Part shown: positions 47,010-54,562 of the stretch, piece after piece
How positions within the stretch are numbered: the first letter of the stretch is position 1
Layout of the letters: every line of letters begins with the position of its first letter
Assembly (NCBI RefSeq): GCF_013456555.2
Contig: NZ_CP059154.1
Coordinates: 2,852,001 to 2,916,000 of the forward strand
Length of the DNA: 64,000 nucleotides
Reading direction: 5' to 3'
Source: Natrinema zhouii
GTDB taxonomy: Archaea; Halobacteriota; Halobacteria; Halobacteriales; Natrialbaceae
Notes under the pieces: generated by a model
The model's input: the letters and a program-made list of their open reading frames with translations, nothing else
What the model was told of the DNA's origin: nothing
Databases searched by the model: none
Made by a program: the position numbers and the translations under genes

Positions 47010-47285
47010 CTATAGTTCGACGTACTGCGTCTCCCAGTCGCGTCGGGCCTCGAGTTCGCGGCGGCCACGGCGGGTGAGCGTGTAGAAGTTCGTCCGACGG
47101 TCGCGGCGACCCTTTTCGACGAGCCCTTTGTCGACGAGGGTGTCGAGGTTGGGATAGAGCCGGCCGTGATGGATCTCCTTCTCGTAATACTGTTCGAGTT
47201 CCTCTTTGATCGCCAGTCCGTGGGGTTCGTCCTCACCAGCGATGACGTAGAGCAAGTCCCGCTGAAATCCTGTCAGGTCGTACAT
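47010..47285 (-). CDS. PadR-family transcriptional regulator
   Basis: This 91-residue winged-helix protein has FQRDLLYVIAGEDEPHGLAIKEELEQYY as the first helices, HGRLYPNLDTLVDKGLVEKG as the recognition-helix region and RTNFYTLTRRG as the wing. It lacks the long C-terminal dimer helix of large PadR proteins and is of the short haloarchaeal type. A perfect 6-bp inverted repeat directly before the start suggests self-regulation. Such PadR proteins respond to stress signals or small molecules; the ligand here is unknown. Confidence 0.92.
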   Translation of the reverse strand: MYDLTGFQRDLLYVIAGEDEPHGLAIKEELEQYYEKEIHHGRLYPNLDTLVDKGLVEKGRRDRRTNFYTLTRRGRRELEARRDWETQYVEL

Positions 47286-47290
47286 TGGGA

Positions 47291-47307
47291 AAGTACCAAT
47301 CGTACTT
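47291..47307. promoter_or_regulatory. Candidate PadR operator
   Basis: AAGTAC-CAATC-GTACTT is a perfect inverted repeat with a 5-nt spacer, located 6 nt upstream of the padR start and just downstream of its TATA-like box (ATTTTAATAAGG at 47317-47328). That is the position expected for self-repression. Confidence 0.6.
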
Positions 47308-47559
47308 ACTGTCGAATTTTAATAAGGCTATCGGGTTGTTTCGAACGAAAGAGGGCTATTACCAGCGAGGCGTGTCGTTTCGAGCGCGGGATATCCATAA
47401 TGTCCGTGACGATTCACCCGGCAAACCACCCATAATGCGGCGTTCATGTTTACAGTTCAGGCATTTCGTTTCGGGACAATTACACTGGATACGTCTCTCG
47501 ATTCTGTCCATCAACGAAGTCGATCAGGAAGGAAGCATCGCCACTCTCAGTACAGTATC

Positions 47560-47662
47560 CGAAACAGGAAAGCAGATCGCGTGACGGAAAAATGTCACGC
47601 GATCGCTTGCCGCCCTGAATTGGTCCCCGCTGACGCTTCGGCCCTCCAAGCGAAGCGTCACG
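47560..47662 (-). ncRNA. Candidate structured small RNA
   Basis: On the minus strand, a TATA box (ATTTAAGTAC, 47690-47681) sits about 26 nt before a hairpin TGACGCTTCG / CGAAGCGTCA (47660-47631). A second perfect 11-bp hairpin GATCGCGTGAC / GTCACGCGATC (47604-47575) follows, then a T-rich stretch. No open frame spans it. Promoter, two strong stems and a T-rich end are the features of a small non-coding RNA; the ends given are estimates. Confidence 0.45.
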
Positions 47663-47739
47663 TAGAAGGTTTTGGTGTGTGTACTTAAATGTAACGACAA
47701 TACTCTCGCCCGCGTCTTCTGGCCCGAGCCGCAGCGTTC

Positions 47740-47886
47740 TCACATATGTTCCTCCTCCAGTGCCCAGCCCAGCGCCCGCTTGTAGTAGGTAAACATCTGT
47801 TCGACGCCGTCGTGGCGCATCTCGTCGCTCTCGAGGTGCTCTTTGAGAAACTCGTACTGCTCGCGGATTTCGTCTTCGTCTCGCAT
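47740..47886 (-). CDS. 48-residue acidic helical protein
   Basis: The codons from ATG at 47884-47886 to TGA at 47740-47742 encode MRDEDEIREQYEFLKEHLES followed by DEMRHDGVEQMFTYYKRALG and a Trp-containing end. It is rich in Glu and Arg, predicted to be alpha-helical, and has normal codon bias for the organism. The two halves could fold as a helical hairpin. It has no recognised family; short stand-alone helical proteins in haloarchaea are often adaptors. Confidence 0.65.
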   Translation of the reverse strand: MRDEDEIREQYEFLKEHLESDEMRHDGVEQMFTYYKRALGWALEEEHM

Positions 47887-48261
47887 ACTCGTCCGTACCG
47901 GTCGGCGAGGCAAAAAAGCCGCTACGTCGAGCAGCGGTCGGTGTCCTCACATCGGTAGTCCCTCTCGATATGATCGCTACCCCGCTATACACGCGATCAC
48001 GAAGCGAACCCGGCTTTCGAATGATTCGGGGGTAATCGGGGCTGTCGGCCGCCGCAGCTGTGCGTGCCAGACAGCGTTGTTTCGATCGGGAAGGAAGGAG
48101 TTTCCGCTGTGAAACGATGGTGATGGAACCGAGAACAGCAACCGCTCGTCACTCACTGCCAGCACACTCGACACGCTTCGAAACGAAAACCGATGTGTTC
48201 GCGGGTTCGATGCGACCGAACCGATGGGGCATGCTCTAGGAGCAGAGCCCGACGAAGTCGG
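47887..48261. other. Intergenic region, nothing recognised
   Basis: About 375 nt between the 48-residue gene and the lipoprotein gene show no gene or strong signal. Confidence 0.4.
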
Positions 48262-48987
48262 TTACTCGCTCTCGTTATCGTCTTCGCTCTCGTTTCCAAT
48301 TCCGGTTTCGTTCTCGTCCTCGGAGTCGGTTTCGTTGCCGCCAGTGCCGCCGTCACCGAACGTCAGCGTGACTTCCTCGTCGTCACCGTCGATCTCGATG
48401 TCGTCTTCGGTCTCTTCGCCCTCGTTTTCAGCGGTGACGGTGTACTCACCGTCCTCGAGTTCGCTGAACTCGACCTCGCCGTTCTCGTCGGTCTCGTCCT
48501 CCATCGGGAAGCTCGGACCGCCGATTCCGTCCGTCTCATTGCCCGTCTCGTTGCCCGACTCATTTTCGGACTCGTTCCCGAGTCCCCCCTCGTCGCCGCC
48601 GATCGATTCGTTGTCGGACTCGTTCTCGGACTCATTCCCGAGTCCCTCCTCGCCGTCAGTTATCGACTCGTTGTCGGACTCGTTGCCCGTCTCGTTATCG
48701 GATTCGTTGCCAGTTCCCTCGTCGCCGCCGAGACCGGACGTGCCGGCCTCCTCGAGGGTGACGGCTGCACCTTCGACCGGCCCGTCGGAGTCTTCGACCG
48801 TAACGGTCAGCGAGTACGTCTCGCTGTCGCCGCCCTCCTCGGTCTCGTTTTCGTCTCCGGTCGTCTCGGTCTCGTCGTCCGACTCATTGTCGCCACCGGG
48901 GCCGCTATCGGCACAGCCGGCAATCGCGAGTGCACTTGCTGTTCCTGCTGCGGTCACGAACGTTCGCCGGTTCAGTCTACGGGACAT
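48262..48987 (-). CDS. Tat lipoprotein with Asn-Glu-Ser repeats
   Basis: This is a 241-residue exported protein. The Tat signal is RRLNRRTFVTAAG and the lipobox AIAGC (Cys near residue 25). A carboxypeptidase-regulatory-like fold is visible in two parts: YSLTVTVEDSDGPVEGAAVTL before, and ENGEVEFSELEDGEYTVTAE after. They are split by a low-complexity insert of about 80 residues built from NESDNE and NESENE repeats. A second acidic tail ends the protein. It is probably a surface-anchored protein with many N-glycosylation sequons (Asn-x-Ser/Thr). Confidence 0.72.
   Translation of the reverse strand: MSRRLNRRTFVTAAGTASALAIAGCADSGPGGDNESDDETETTGDENETEEGGDSETYSLTVTVEDSDGPVEGAAVTLEEAGTSGLGGDEGTGNESDNETGNESDNESITDGEEGLGNESENESDNESIGGDEGGLGNESENESGNETGNETDGIGGPSFPMEDETDENGEVEFSELEDGEYTVTAENEGEETEDDIEIDGDDEEVTLTFGDGGTGGNETDSEDENETGIGNESEDDNESE
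48480..48725 (-). repeat. Coding tandem repeats (Asn-Glu-Ser)
   Basis: CGAGTCCGAC-like units in the lipoprotein gene repeat many times in the coding frame, giving NESDNE/NESENE-type peptides. Confidence 0.65.
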
Positions 48988-49313
48988 ATACCTGGATAGA
49001 ACCTTCTGGCTGGTTTCGATGTGGCCTGCGTCTGCCGCCCGTTAATCACCTATTGAACGGCGCTCAGGGCCTGATGACCGTCATCTCGCTCTTACCATCA
49101 TCGGTTCCAAATGTTCACAGAAACTGATACTCGGTGCGAATTGACCGTTGTCTTGTCTTTCGTTTCGGTCGGAGAGATTTACGATCAGTGACGCAGTCAC
49201 CGCATCTCGTGAGACACCGTTCCGATGGGACGACTGCTCGACCGAACAGCGGATCGCCCTCTGGGTCCCGCGGGTCCGATGGGACTTTTGGTGTCCCCAC
49301 TGTAGTCCCGACC
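48988..49313. other. Divergent intergenic region
   Basis: It separates the lipoprotein gene from the zinc-ribbon gene, with starts on both sides. I see only a weak TATA-like element (GACTTTTGG, about 49283) serving the plus-strand gene. Confidence 0.45.
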
Positions 49314-50039
49314 ATGAAAATTCGGGGTGAGCGCGAGTGCACGGACTGTGGGACCCGCTGGTCGTACTACGAGACCGGCAGCGTCGGCTGTCCGGCCTGC
49401 GGAAGTCTGCAGAGCGTCGGCGTTGACGAACGCACCGAACACACCGACATGCAGGTGGCGTTCGACCTCACCCCCGTTCGGAACGCGATCGACGAGGTCG
49501 GGACCGACGACCTCGCCGAACGGGCCCGCGACCGCTGTCGCGAGTACGTTCGCCGGCGCGGATTCGTCAACGCCGGGTCCCTTCGAGAACTCGACGACAC
49601 CTATCTCGCCGCGATCGAACTCCTCCACGTCGGCGACATCGTCGCGCGCGAGATCCGCCTCGAGGACCGCGACGAGCTGTACTTCCTCTCACTGCTCCGC
49701 GATGCCGATCAGGGCGATCGTCCGCCCGCCGAGGAGGTCCCGCGATCGATGCGAGCGGCCCGCGGGCTCGCCTACGCGAACGCCGTCCGGGAGTACCGCC
49801 GCGACGTCCGGACCTGGGCCGAGGACCGGGAGCTGACCGCGAGCGAACGGAGCGCGTTCGAGACGCTCGGCGAGCACGTCACGCGCATCCGGATGCTCGA
49901 CGGCGACGTCGAGCCCGAGACCGCCGAACGACTCGTCGAGGCGACCCGCGATCTGGCGAACGGCCTCCGCGGCGACGAGGTCGCCTTCTCGCAGGCGCAG
50001 GACCGGCTGGCGAGCCTCGAGTTCGGTTCGATCGACTGA
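49314..50039 (+). CDS. Zinc-ribbon protein of the DUF7117 type
   Basis: This is a 241-residue protein. An N-terminal zinc ribbon has C9-x2-C12 and C26-x2-C29 (CTDCGTRW and CPACGSLQ). It is followed by a helical domain (about 45-240) with TYLAAIELLHVGDIVAREIRL and Arg/Glu-rich helices. A family of haloarchaeal proteins with this layout has no assigned function; a nucleic-acid or protein partner role is likely. The ATG at 49314 is chosen because the Cys-rich domain starts there; the upstream frame is of unusual composition. Confidence 0.82.
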   Translation: MKIRGERECTDCGTRWSYYETGSVGCPACGSLQSVGVDERTEHTDMQVAFDLTPVRNAIDEVGTDDLAERARDRCREYVRRRGFVNAGSLRELDDTYLAAIELLHVGDIVAREIRLEDRDELYFLSLLRDADQGDRPPAEEVPRSMRAARGLAYANAVREYRRDVRTWAEDRELTASERSAFETLGEHVTRIRMLDGDVEPETAERLVEATRDLANGLRGDEVAFSQAQDRLASLEFGSID

Positions 50040-50121
50040 TCGGAGCTGAACGAGCGATCCGGTCGACGATCGGTGAAATCGGAGCCGACGAACGGACTGC
50101 AAGGAACCGGTACTGCGGAAA

Positions 50122-51015
50122 TCAGGGAAGGTCGACGGCGACGTCTTCCTGCAGGCTCGCGGCTTTGACCGTATTGTAGAGCAACATCGCGCGGGTCATC
50201 GGGCCGACGCCGCCGGGGACGGGCGTGATCGCGCTGGCCTTCTCCTTCGCGCTTTCGAAGTCGACGTCACCGACGAGTTCGTATCCCTTGTCAGTGTCAG
50301 CGTCGACCCGGTTGACGCCGACGTCGATGACGACCGTGCCCTCGGCGAGCATCGAGCCGTCGATGAGTTCGGGGACGCCGACCGCCGCGACGACGATGTC
50401 CGCACTGCGAGTCTTCGCGGCGAGGTCGTCGGTTCGGGAGTGACAGACCGTCACCGTCGCGTTGCCGTCCTCGGCCTTCTGGATCAACAGATTGGCGAGC
50501 GGCTTGCCGACGATGTCCGAGCGGCCGACGATGGTGACGTCCTTGCCCTCAATCTCCACGTTGGCCGACTCGAGCAGTTTCTGGACGCCGTGGGGGGTAC
50601 AGGGGCGGAACCGGGCGTCACCGGCGACGAGCCGACCGACGTTCTCGGGGTGGAAGCCGTCGACATCCTTGCTCGGGTCGACGCGGCGGATCACGTCGCG
50701 GTAGTCGACGTGGTCGGGGACCGGGGCCTGAACGATGTAGCCGTGGATATCGGGGTCGTCGTTCAGGTCGGCGATGGTCTCGAACAGCTCCTCGGGCGGC
50801 GCGTCGCCGTCGACGTCGACGTGGTGGCTCTCGATGCCGACCTCCTCGCAGTCGCGCTGTTTCATGTTCACGTAGGTCTGGCTCGCGGGGTCGTCGCCCA
50901 TGAGCACGGTTGCCAGGCCCGGCCGCGCGCCAGCGTCGGCGAGGGTTTCAATTGCATCCGTCAGATCGTCCCGAATCTCGCTCGCGACGGCGTTGCCGTC
51001 GATGATCTCGGTCAT
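50122..51015 (-). CDS. folD: Bifunctional methylenetetrahydrofolate dehydrogenase/cyclohydrolase
   Basis: This 297-residue FolD enzyme converts methylene-THF to methenyl- and formyl-THF. The N-terminal domain shows SQTYVNMKQRDCEEVGIES with the catalytic Lys region. The cofactor-binding domain shows VTIVGRSDIVGKPLANLL, and PVPGGVGPMTRAMLL is near the C-terminus. It works with glyA, thyA and folA found elsewhere in the window. Normal length. Confidence 0.96.
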   Translation of the reverse strand: MTEIIDGNAVASEIRDDLTDAIETLADAGARPGLATVLMGDDPASQTYVNMKQRDCEEVGIESHHVDVDGDAPPEELFETIADLNDDPDIHGYIVQAPVPDHVDYRDVIRRVDPSKDVDGFHPENVGRLVAGDARFRPCTPHGVQKLLESANVEIEGKDVTIVGRSDIVGKPLANLLIQKAEDGNATVTVCHSRTDDLAAKTRSADIVVAAVGVPELIDGSMLAEGTVVIDVGVNRVDADTDKGYELVGDVDFESAKEKASAITPVPGGVGPMTRAMLLYNTVKAASLQEDVAVDLP

Positions 51016-51116
51016 TACTCGAATGGGCGACTGCGAGACTCATTAATCCACGGATTCGTGCGCAGAACCGAGGTCTGGTAGCCTGTGAATGGGCACCAAC
51101 GTGGATACTTCCGCCG

Positions 51117-51929
51117 TCAGAACCGGTCGTTGAGGAACGCCCTGATCGCGTCGTTGACCGGCGCTGCCCGCTCGAGGTTCGCCGAGTGACCCGCCGCCGG
51201 AATGCGTTCCATCTCGGCGTCGGGTAACTCCTCGAGCATCGGTTCGGCCCGCGAGGGCGGGAGCGACGGATCCTCCTCGCCGTGGACGATCAGGACCGGC
51301 ACGTCGATCTCCAGGAGCCGATCGGTCACGTCCGCCCGGCCGAGCCACGAGTTGAGTTCGTGGTAGACCGCGGTCCCGGGATAAGTCGCCCACCGATCGA
51401 TCCACGCCTCGACGAGTTCGGGGGTCTCCTCGCGGGTCGTCTCGCCGAACAGTTCGGCCGCCGAGCCCTCGGCAAGCTCCCGCGGGATCGGCTCGAGAAC
51501 GTCCTCGTACGGCTCCACGAGCGCGCTGAACGCCGCTCGTTCCTCCTCGGTGTGTGGCGTCGCTATCGAGTCGATCAGCACGAGACCGTCGACTCGCTCC
51601 GGATACTCGAGGGCGAACCGCAGCGCCATGAAGCCGCCCATCGACATGCCGGCGACGACGGCGCTCTCCTCGCCGATCCCGTCCAGTAGCGCATCGCAGT
51701 CGTCGGCGAGATCCCACAGGTCGTAGCCCGGCGCGTAGCGATCCGTTCGCGCCCGCAGGTCGTAGGCGACGGCCCGATACTCGTCTCGCAGGGCCTCGAG
51801 TTGCGGCGCGAACATCGTCCGATCCATCAGCGTCCCGTGTGCGAAGACGACGGGCTGGCCCTCGCCGACGTCGGTGGTCAGCGCGTCGGTTCTGGTCCGG
51901 TACATCTCCGTCGCCGTGCCATCTTTCAT
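51117..51929 (-). CDS. Alpha/beta hydrolase
   Basis: This is a 270-residue hydrolase. The nucleophile is S96 in GMSMGG, the acid is likely the Asp of HGEEDPSLP and the His is in GHSANLE; the oxyanion strand is VVFAHGTLMD. The ATG at 51929 lies before MYRTRTD; an ATG eight codons later is an alternative. It resembles haloperoxidase-type or esterase family members. The substrate is unknown. It is followed after about 100 nt by folD on the same strand. Confidence 0.88.
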   Translation of the reverse strand: MKDGTATEMYRTRTDALTTDVGEGQPVVFAHGTLMDRTMFAPQLEALRDEYRAVAYDLRARTDRYAPGYDLWDLADDCDALLDGIGEESAVVAGMSMGGFMALRFALEYPERVDGLVLIDSIATPHTEEERAAFSALVEPYEDVLEPIPRELAEGSAAELFGETTREETPELVEAWIDRWATYPGTAVYHELNSWLGRADVTDRLLEIDVPVLIVHGEEDPSLPPSRAEPMLEELPDAEMERIPAAGHSANLERAAPVNDAIRAFLNDRF

Positions 51930-52046
51930 GCGAACTGCTAACGAGCAACTTCCTGAAAAGGGTACGTCATTCGGATGGTCCCAGAACGCTCCCCACCGGC
52001 CGACAGTGTCGGGGCTGAGCCGGCCGCTCGAACAGTGGCTCAACCG

Positions 52047-52982
52047 CTAGCGGTTCATCCCCGGTTCGGCGACGTCCCACTCGGTCGTGTCCTGCGCGTT
52101 GGTCACGACCAGCGCGTACTCCTCTTCGAGACCCTCGTACTCGGTCGTCTCGGCTGCGTCGATCAACGCTCGGGCCTGTCGCTCGTGTGTCTCTCGGGCG
52201 ATCGCCAGCGCGTCCGCAGCCACGTCGACGCCCTCGGCCTCGAGTTCGGGACCGATGCGATCCGTCCAGACCGCCTCGGGTAGCAGACAGACGGCACGCG
52301 AGTCGGCCGACAGCGGCGGGACGCCGGCGACGTGATCACCCGTCCCGACGAGGTCGTAGCGCTCGACGGCCTCGAGGATGCCGATCACGTCGGATTCGTC
52401 GGCGTCGCGCTCGTTGAGAACCGCCTCGAGCACGTCCGGATCGATCGGCGCATCCATCGTCTCGGGACGTGGCGTCGGATCGCCGCGGCCCTCGTGCTCG
52501 ATGACTTCCTCCGCGACGGGGTCGCTGTCGTCGCCGACGTCCGGCAGCGGTTCGGCGCGGTAGGCTTCCCCGTCGTCGAACCGGATCGGAATCAATCCAA
52601 TCGTCTCGCCGGACGTGATGGCGTCGAACAGCAGCGGTCGACCGGCGTCGTACACCTCGAGCGCGATCCCGAGCCCCGCGGGCGGCTCGGCGCGCACCAG
52701 CGGGTCCGGGACGGGTGCCACGATCTCGCCTCCCTCTTCGCGGAGTTGCCGGGGATACGGCGCGTCGGCGGTCGCCGCGTCCTCGATCCCGCTGAAGACG
52801 AGCATCGGCTGGTCCTCGTGCTGGTCGACGTCCCAGTCGATGTGGTCACCGCTCGAGGCACCCATGTACTCGGCCACCGGCGTCACCTCGACCGCCAATC
52901 TGGAGGCGGCCGTCTCGTGAGTCTCCCGGAGCTCGAGCAATCGATCGTCGTCCAGGATGGTGCCGGTCGGACGCGTAGACAT
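52047..52982 (-). CDS. Hypothetical acidic protein
   Basis: This is a 311-residue cytoplasmic, acidic protein without a signal or membrane segment. It begins with ILDDDRLLELRETHETAAS and contains GLGIALEVYDAGRPLLFDA and a C-terminal helix with AQDTTEWDVAEPG. The open frame extends to 53060, but residues before the ATG at 52982 are not acidic. I do not recognise a family. It lies in the same orientation as glyA and the hydrolase. Confidence 0.65.
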   Translation of the reverse strand: MSTRPTGTILDDDRLLELRETHETAASRLAVEVTPVAEYMGASSGDHIDWDVDQHEDQPMLVFSGIEDAATADAPYPRQLREEGGEIVAPVPDPLVRAEPPAGLGIALEVYDAGRPLLFDAITSGETIGLIPIRFDDGEAYRAEPLPDVGDDSDPVAEEVIEHEGRGDPTPRPETMDAPIDPDVLEAVLNERDADESDVIGILEAVERYDLVGTGDHVAGVPPLSADSRAVCLLPEAVWTDRIGPELEAEGVDVAADALAIARETHERQARALIDAAETTEYEGLEEEYALVVTNAQDTTEWDVAEPGMNR

Positions 52983-53150
52983 TGGCGGCGGTACGGCCAG
53001 ACGGGTGAAAAAGCGCGTGCCGGCGAGTGACAGGGCCCGCTCGAGTGAGAACGAGCGCAAACAACCGGCGTCGCCAGCGATGAGTCAAAGAGTGAAAACC
53101 GATCGAACGGAGCCGAGATCCATAGCGGTGGGCTGTACGACGCTGCCGCG

Positions 53151-54398
53151 CTATTCGTACAGCGGGTTCTCGTCGCACAGCGTCGCGACTTCCTCGCGGA
53201 CCTCCTCGATAACGGCCTCGTCCTCAGGGGCGTCGACGACGCGTGCGATCAGGTCGCCGACCGTGCGGCAGTCGTCCTCGTCGAAGCCGCGCGTGGTCAG
53301 CGCCGGCGTGCCAGCCCGAATGCCGCTCGGGTTGAACGGCGAGCGGGTCTCGCCGGGTACCGTGTTCCCGTTGAGGACGATCCCGGCGTCCTCGAGGGCT
53401 TCTTCGGCGTCGCCGCCGGTCGTGTCGGGGTGGCTATCGCGCAGGTCGACGAGCACGAGGTGGTTGTCGGTGCCGTCGGAGACCAGCGAGAGCCCGTTCT
53501 CGGAGAGGCTCTCGCCAAGGGCTTTCGCGTTCGCAACGGTCTGCTCGGCGTAGTCCTCGAACGCGGGCTCGAGGGCTTCCTTGAACCCGACGGCCTTGCC
53601 GGCGACGTTGTGCATGAGCGGGCCGCCCTGTCCGCCGGGGAAGACGGCGGCGTCGATGTCGTCGGCGTACTCCTCGTCGCACATGACGATGCCGCCGCGA
53701 CCCGAGCGAATCGTCTTGTGGGTCGAACCGGTGACGAAGTCGGCGATGCCGACCGGGGAGGGGTGGACGCCCGCGGCCACGAGGCCGGTGATGTGGGCGA
53801 TGTCCGCGAGGTGGAGCGCGTCGACGTCGTCGGCGGCGTCCTGAATGCGCTCCCACTCGATCTCGCGCGGGTACGCGGAGTAGCCCGAGACGATGATGTC
53901 CGGGTCGAACGCCGCGGCGTGCTCGGCGAGGTCGTCGTAGTCGATGTAGCCCGTTTCGGGGTCGACCTCGTACTGCTCGACCTCGTAGAGCTGGCCCGTG
54001 AAGTTCGCCGGGTGGCCGTGGCTGAGGTGGCCGCCGTGGTTCAGATCCAGCGAGAGGATCTTGTCGCCGGGCTCGAGCATCGCGAAGTAGACGGCCTGAT
54101 TGGCCTGCGTCCCGGAATGGGGCTGGACGTTGACGTGCTCGGCACCGAAGAGTTCCGTCGCGCGGTCGATCGCGAGCTGTTCGACCTCGTCGGCGAACTC
54201 GCAGCCGCCGTAGTAGCGCTCGCCGGGATACCCCTCGGCGTACTTGTTCGTCAGGGCGCTCCCCTGAGCGTCGATGACCGCCTCGCTGACGTGGTTCTCG
54301 CTGGCGATCATCTGTAGCGACTCCCGTTGGCGGTCTACCTCGCCCTCGAGCGCGTCCGCGACGGCGGGATCGACGTCCCGAACTGTGTCGTGATCCAT
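53151..54398 (-). CDS. glyA: Serine hydroxymethyltransferase
   Basis: This 415-residue PLP enzyme converts serine to glycine while loading one-carbon units on tetrahydrofolate. The PLP lysine is K228 in GSTHKT, and earlier motifs (QMIASENHVSEAV, HSGTQANQAVY, NHGGHLSHGH) fit the family. The ATG at 54398 is supported by the TATA-like ACTTATACAG about 27 nt upstream. It provides the substrate for folD and thyA. Confidence 0.97.
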   Translation of the reverse strand: MDHDTVRDVDPAVADALEGEVDRQRESLQMIASENHVSEAVIDAQGSALTNKYAEGYPGERYYGGCEFADEVEQLAIDRATELFGAEHVNVQPHSGTQANQAVYFAMLEPGDKILSLDLNHGGHLSHGHPANFTGQLYEVEQYEVDPETGYIDYDDLAEHAAAFDPDIIVSGYSAYPREIEWERIQDAADDVDALHLADIAHITGLVAAGVHPSPVGIADFVTGSTHKTIRSGRGGIVMCDEEYADDIDAAVFPGGQGGPLMHNVAGKAVGFKEALEPAFEDYAEQTVANAKALGESLSENGLSLVSDGTDNHLVLVDLRDSHPDTTGGDAEEALEDAGIVLNGNTVPGETRSPFNPSGIRAGTPALTTRGFDEDDCRTVGDLIARVVDAPEDEAVIEEVREEVATLCDENPLYE

Positions 54399-54562
54399 GT
54401 TCGATGTGCGGTCTGGCGGCTGTATAAGTGTACCCTTCCCCGGCAAATCGAGCCACTTCTGGCGGTCCGCGTCGGGACGGATCGAACGGTTATTAGCGAT
54501 AGTTTGGTACCAGGTGACACCCCGATACAACTAACTTGCCGGAGTGACATTCAGCCAACCGA

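Larger units (their letters stand above)
47286..47739. other. Intergenic region between padR and the 48-residue gene
   Basis: It holds the padR operator and promoter and a candidate structured small RNA (47560-47662). The open frames seen here lack haloarchaeal composition. Confidence 0.5.

Noticed and set aside
47285..47584. Plus-strand open frame of 99 residues next to padR
   Set aside because: It would cover the padR operator and the small-RNA hairpin, and the translation has no haloarchaeal composition.
47631..47660. Hairpin as a terminator of the 48-residue gene
   Set aside because: A TATA box just upstream places it at the 5' end of its own transcript instead; the reading stays open.
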